From positions 14,204,566 through 14,268,565 of the forward strand of contig NC_064035.1 of NCBI RefSeq assembly GCF_932526225.1: a stretch of 64,000 nt of DNA, read 5' to 3'. Shown here one piece after another: positions 38,601-44,600 of the stretch. Within the stretch, counting starts at the first letter, position 1. The number at the start of each line of letters is the position of its first letter. Source of the DNA: Nematostella vectensis. Lineage: Eukaryota > Cnidaria > Anthozoa > Actiniaria > Edwardsiidae. A program made the position numbers and the translations under genes. The notes beneath the pieces were generated by a model that worked only from the letters and a program-made list of their open reading frames with translations, made no database searches and was not told the origin of the DNA.

Positions 38601-41600
38601 ACAGAACAGTTGTGGAATACATATGGTTAGTATGCTTGTCGGCATTGCTGCCGCAAGTTTGGTTTGTAGTCAATAGATACATAGGGGCATATATTTTTTT
38701 ATGCCAACGATCTCGCGTTTGAGATGCATTAATTACTTTACACTCTTTGTTTCTATAAGAACGTCTTTTTTTTAGTTGAGACTGGGCCGGTTGTTCAAAA
38801 CTCCATAAGGGCCAATCAGGGCTTACGGGGAAAGCCCATGCGCAAACTAGATGCGCTGCAGATAATGTACCCCCTTTAACAGACGCAAACACATTGTGGA
38901 ACTAGGTACTTCAAGTATTTTATCCATTCCAAGACAGATGTCGTTAGTAACGGCGTGATTCCGTGCATTGTCAATCTGTATCTCTGTGCACAAGAGTTGT
39001 TGGTCGATATTCCTAACTTTCTTAACTCGGTTTTCCTGTTACTCCTTTGCAGCGAAATGGTGTCCACTTTGATATTCCTTGTGATCGTCGGTAGCCTCGT
39101 CAGCGGTCTGTGGTACCCAGGTACTTACTCCATGAACGAGACAATCAAGCAGACTATCACCAGGTAATGTACCTTCCTCTTATCCTGCCCTCCAATATTA
39201 CTAGATACATTAAAAAAAGCGTCGGCGCCGGCGCTGCATGGACGGTGTGACCGAGAAAAGTGCATTCGCGCTTGGCGCTAAATTTTAAGCTAGTTTAAAT
39301 GAAGGTTCCCTGCTAGCAGAGGCCTCTTTTCTCTGTATTTCGCTTGGCTGGAGTTCGCGAACGAAGCACAGCGAAATACAGAGAAAAGAAGCCTCTGCTA
39401 GCAGGGAAAAATGAAGGCAACTATACTTTATAATCCAAAAGCATGCAAGCGAAGAGTTTTTTCAACAGCAGCATACATAGATATGCGGAGTCACAATGTA
39501 AACTTCCATGTACTTGAAAGATCTTGAAACTCGTAGTTTGGTTAAAATGGTTAAATCTACCAGACAGGACACTTTTTCATGGAAAGTAATTCCACTGTTT
39601 TCTGCTATCGCTGTTCCTGTTGCCTTCGTAGTATCTTAAAGGGACCATTATTTGCACACATCACATAACTACTGATATGTTTACGAACAGTGTTGCGTAA
39701 TCTAAATACTGTACAATGCCTGTTCATTGGAGCAACTTTTCTATGATTCGTTGTTGCACATGAGCATTCGCGTATAGTGAGAACATAATACACAAACGTG
39801 TCAGGGTTAAAATCACGAAAACATGAAATCACCGTGTCCCTGGGCAAAATGCTTGGTCCAAGGGTTCTGGAAATGGAGCTATCCGCCACACTTTTAATGA
39901 TACTACTAGGATCACACCACCGTATGTATCATTTGCGATCGCTCTGTACGTGTTCTTATGTAACTCATCGGGCGTGTTAATATCTCAGCAATATGCCACT
40001 GTCTCCCAATATGCGCATGGACTCAGTGTAACATCATGTGCGATCGCTCTGTACGTGTTCTTATGTAACTTATCGTGTGTTAATATCTCAGCAATATGCC
40101 ACTGTCTCCTAACATGCGCATGGACTCAGTGTAACATCATGTGCGATCGCTCTGTACGTGTTCTTATGTAACTCATCGGGTGTGTTAATATCTCAGCAAT
40201 ATGCTACCGTCTTCCAACATGCGCATGGACTACTGGTGGTCAAGGAAACATGCCCACGTGATTGACCTTCTTTATTGGCGCCCCCCTGGTGCTGCCAGGG
40301 AGTCACCACAGGTACGCCGCCTGAGACATACTTGCTTCTATTTACAGCCTCTACCTTTCCTCTACATTTCCTTGACAGTGTGAAAGTACACTATAGTGAT
40401 ACAAACCATATGCAAGCTTTATCAATAAAATTATCCTTTATTCTAGATATTCCTTCGCGGAACACAGAGTTTTCTCGTCGGAAAGCCACGCATTTTATAC
40501 CAACACTCATTCAACAAACAGGTATGACCGATGTTAGACCGTTACTTTGATCATTAATCTTTATTTTATCCCATTAACTATATTAAAATCTAACTGCCCC
40601 TTATATTAAGATATAAGGCCTTTTAAGTAGGCACCAATGAAGGAAGCCACTGTGAAACCAGTGTGAAAGGGTGCTATCCTACATAAGTACATGTGAATAA
40701 ATGCTAAGGCTGATATACTGTACTTACTTCCGGCTAACACTGATGCCTCTGTTTATAGTACCTTTATTCAACCCACAAGTACAAGTGAATAAAATCTGAT
40801 ATACTTCTTGCTAACGCTAATGCCTCTGTGTGTATGATTTCCTTCATTCAACGCTTGTTATGTGTGCTATTTTAGATTTGCGATCATGGGAGAAACATCT
40901 CACTGCATGGTGTCAACAGTAGCCGCGAGTGCTGGACCACGTGTGATTTACAAAAACACTCTTGGCACAGTCTTGAGCTGAGTAGAGATAGGTATATGGA
41001 GATAGAGATAGAATCAAAAAGCCCAAACTGTCGCGATCTCGTACCAATGAATACAATACACCAAAAACTGGAAATCGACTCTGCCAAATTTTCGTCTTTA
41101 ATAAGACTTCTTCAGGGCAGACTGAAGAAGGTGAATCGTAACAAGCTTATTTACATCAGAATAGTGGCGCGAGACGCAAAAACATTACAACTGACAAAAA
41201 CGCGCATTTTCTAGAATAGCGCGCGCTATGGATAAAAAGAATTTACACTTCTCTACGTGGGTTCCTACTACAAAAAAAGTCATCACTATTAAGACCCCGC
41301 GGGTAGATAGACTTAAGCCGATAAGCCCACTGGCCTTCCCTTTCCCTAAGCTGAGCCTCAGAGTTACACTTATCTCTGTTACGATTCACCTTCTTCAGTC
41401 TGCCCTGAAGAAGTCTTATTAAAGACGAAAATTTGGCAGAGTCGATTTCCAGTTTTTGGTGTATTGAGATAGAGATAGGTATTATGGCAAGATAATCGTG
41501 CTATGTAGTTTGGGCTCCATCTCCGAAAAAAAATGAAAACCTGATAAATTGAGAATATATTTTGAACTAATGGAGAGTCAATGCTGACGTGAAGTTTTAG

Positions 41601-44600
41601 AATCTATAGAGCTTTAGCTCCCTTCGCTGGTGCATTTCTACGTAACTAGAAATACACTACATAAATTATGGTAAACATATATGACAGATTTAAACCTCTC
41701 AGAAATTATGTCTCACATTTTAAGATTTTGTTTTTAGTTAACATTTATTCCTGTCAAAGTGTGGCGTTAATTTCGTTTTGCAGTTGGTGTCCAACTTCGG
41801 TGCGACGGGAGACATATAGGTGATGGTCCTTTTTTACATTTATTTTTCGTCTCGTTTGAAGGTCTCACGCACATATGGACATGAAGAAAATGCTGAGATC
41901 CCTCACGCCCTGCATCCAACAGATCATTGTTCAGTTCAGCCTGTTCACACCTACCAATAATATGTCTAGGTAAGTTCTCGAATATTGACTCGTACCACAA
42001 ATTTACCTTCTAGCTTTGTGCCAAGTCCGCTCGTGTCATTGATCACATGTATCTTCTTTTTTGTGCAGCACTGTATCATGGGAGTTAACGACATCATTAG
42101 TAGGGGAGCTTGAAAGTCGTGTGACCGTGCATTCCTTCCAAAGCAGCTATGTTAAGACAGCCCTTGGCGTTCTCTGCAAGATATGCAAGGTAACCACAGG
42201 CGGGGAACTCCTCTTTGCATTTCTGTTGAGTCAGAGCGTACAATAGTATCTGACTAATAGTACATTTATGTTGTCACATATTTCAGGTGCTTTTTGTAGT
42301 ATGTTACGTGTACCTAGTACACCACGTTCTGAAAGCCGTGCGCAAGTCAAAAGTCAAGTTGTTCTTTTGTTTTTGGAGCTGCCTTGAGGTCAGTATTGCT
42401 CGTTATAATTGTTACCGACTCTCAATGCATAGAGGGAGTGTGAAAGCGCTGCGCACCTTTTTTTTTTGACGGCTAGTTTTACCAGCCCTTCTATCTTCTC
42501 CTTTCCATTGTCCCTATTTGGTTGATCTGGTTACCACCGCAAACCCAGAGATCCAGTCTTAACAATTCACTCTGACTAGCCTCCTCCGCAAGCGTCTAAA
42601 CCGCTTCTTTTTTTTTTCGCTAAAAACAGCTAAACAGCTTTTCGCTAGCGGGGTTTCTGTTCCGCGCGCGCTCTTTCGGGTTCGGTCTGCGCGCTCGCTG
42701 TTTTCTTGTGTTGTCTTGCAAATAGAGATGCCTGCGGAGGAGGCTACACTTTGAAATTATGAGTTCAAAGTCTCACATGTCCGGTGGTCTATGGCTTATT
42801 ATTACATATGTATATGTGTATAATTTCTAATTGTATGAGGTCTGTCTAGGGTATCCACTCCTTGCTTTGTGGTTTATGTTCAGTTGTCTATGGCCCATTA
42901 TTGCATATGAATGCGTATTACTGAGTGTATTGGGTATTATCAGGTCTGCCTAGTGGTGATATCCACCCTAAGCTTGGCGGTGTATGTTCGGTGGTCTATG
43001 GCCCATTATTGCATGTGAATGCGTATAACTGACTGAGTGTATTGGGTATTATCAGGTCTGCCTAGTGGTGATATCCACCCTAAGCTTGGCGGTGTACGTC
43101 CGCTGGTCCATGGCACATTATGCACTCTACAGAGAAGTCCTCACCAATCTCAATGATAATGCTTTCGAAGCTGGCGAAGTCGTCCACTCTAGCGAGGTAT
43201 GTATGGCTAAACATTTGCCATGGGTCTTTTCGATGCTGTAATTGCTCGAATAAGCACCTCCCTTTAATAAGTACCCCCCTTAAATAAGCACCTCCCCTGA
43301 ATAAGCAACTCCCTTGAATAAGCAACTCCCTTGAATAAGCGCCTCCCTTGAATAAGCGCCTCCCCCGAATAAGCACCTCCCTTGAATAAGCACCCCCCTT
43401 GCATAAGCACCCCCCTTGAATAGGCGCCTCCCCCGTATAAGCACCTCCCTTGAATAAGCGCCTCCCCCGAGTAAGCGCCTTGTCTAAGCGTGTTGCACTT
43501 AGATGTCGATGATCAGGGGGTCTGTACATTAGAATGGTGTAATGATAACTGACAGTACTACCTAAAACAATACTTTATCATCGAAAACTTGTTTTGTTAT
43601 GGTTATAAGGAGTATTTTACTTCTTGCACGTAATTCAGTAGAAATATTAACGGCTCACGAGGCAAGGCAAACGTTATTTAGTAAGCGCATTAACGGTTCA
43701 CGAGCCAAGGCTAACGTTATTCATTAGGCGTATAAACGGTCCAAGGGCAAGTCAAAGGTTATTCCTTAGGCGTAATAACGGTTCACGAGGCAAGGCAAAC
43801 GTTTTGCAGTAGGCGTATTAACGGTTCACGCCTGTTTGCCAGGGGCTGCTGCTGTACCTGTATTCGCTGATGGTCTTCCTGTTGATGGTCAGGACGCTCC
43901 ACGCCTTCAGGATATTCCCCTTCATGAAGAGACTTGGCTATGTCCTCACGCTCGCTTCGCGCCATCTGGCTGGTGTGGCGGTGAGTGGAGGGTAGGAGAG
44001 GGTGGGGCATTCTAAGACATTGAGTGCATGTTTGGGGGCAGTTTTAGACAGCAAACATCGGGTAGAAACAGTCCTCTCGCCTTCTCCCTCATCAGCTTAT
44101 AGGCCAACAATTTTCCTACTTCACCCAATACTTAAGCAAATTTTTCAGGAAGAAAATAATTATATAAATGGTGAAAGTGCAATAAAAACAAGAAACTTAA
44201 AGTAGATATCGTTATTATTACATGAACTCGCTAAAATTACATACTCTCACCATGTTTCGAGGATATCCGTTGATAGCTTTGAGTCTTGGAATATTCCTCA
44301 CACTGACGAACAAAGAAGTACAAAAGAAATTCTCCGCATTATCCCCAGGGATATTAGACAACATCGAAAAACGCCTTAAAGCACTTATGAAAAAATATTT
44401 CCCTTCACGATAGGTGATGACAGTGGTTTACCTTCTTACATTCACTCATCCGGGATACCTCCTATTTGGCCGTCTCCATGGCGCCTTTAGGAGCTTCTCG
44501 TCCGCGTTCCTGACGGTCAGTGGAATGTTGAGGATGCGCGGTACGGCTGTGCTAGAGAATGGTTTCCACCGCGAGCTGCCTGTGGCCAGCACAGTGTTTG

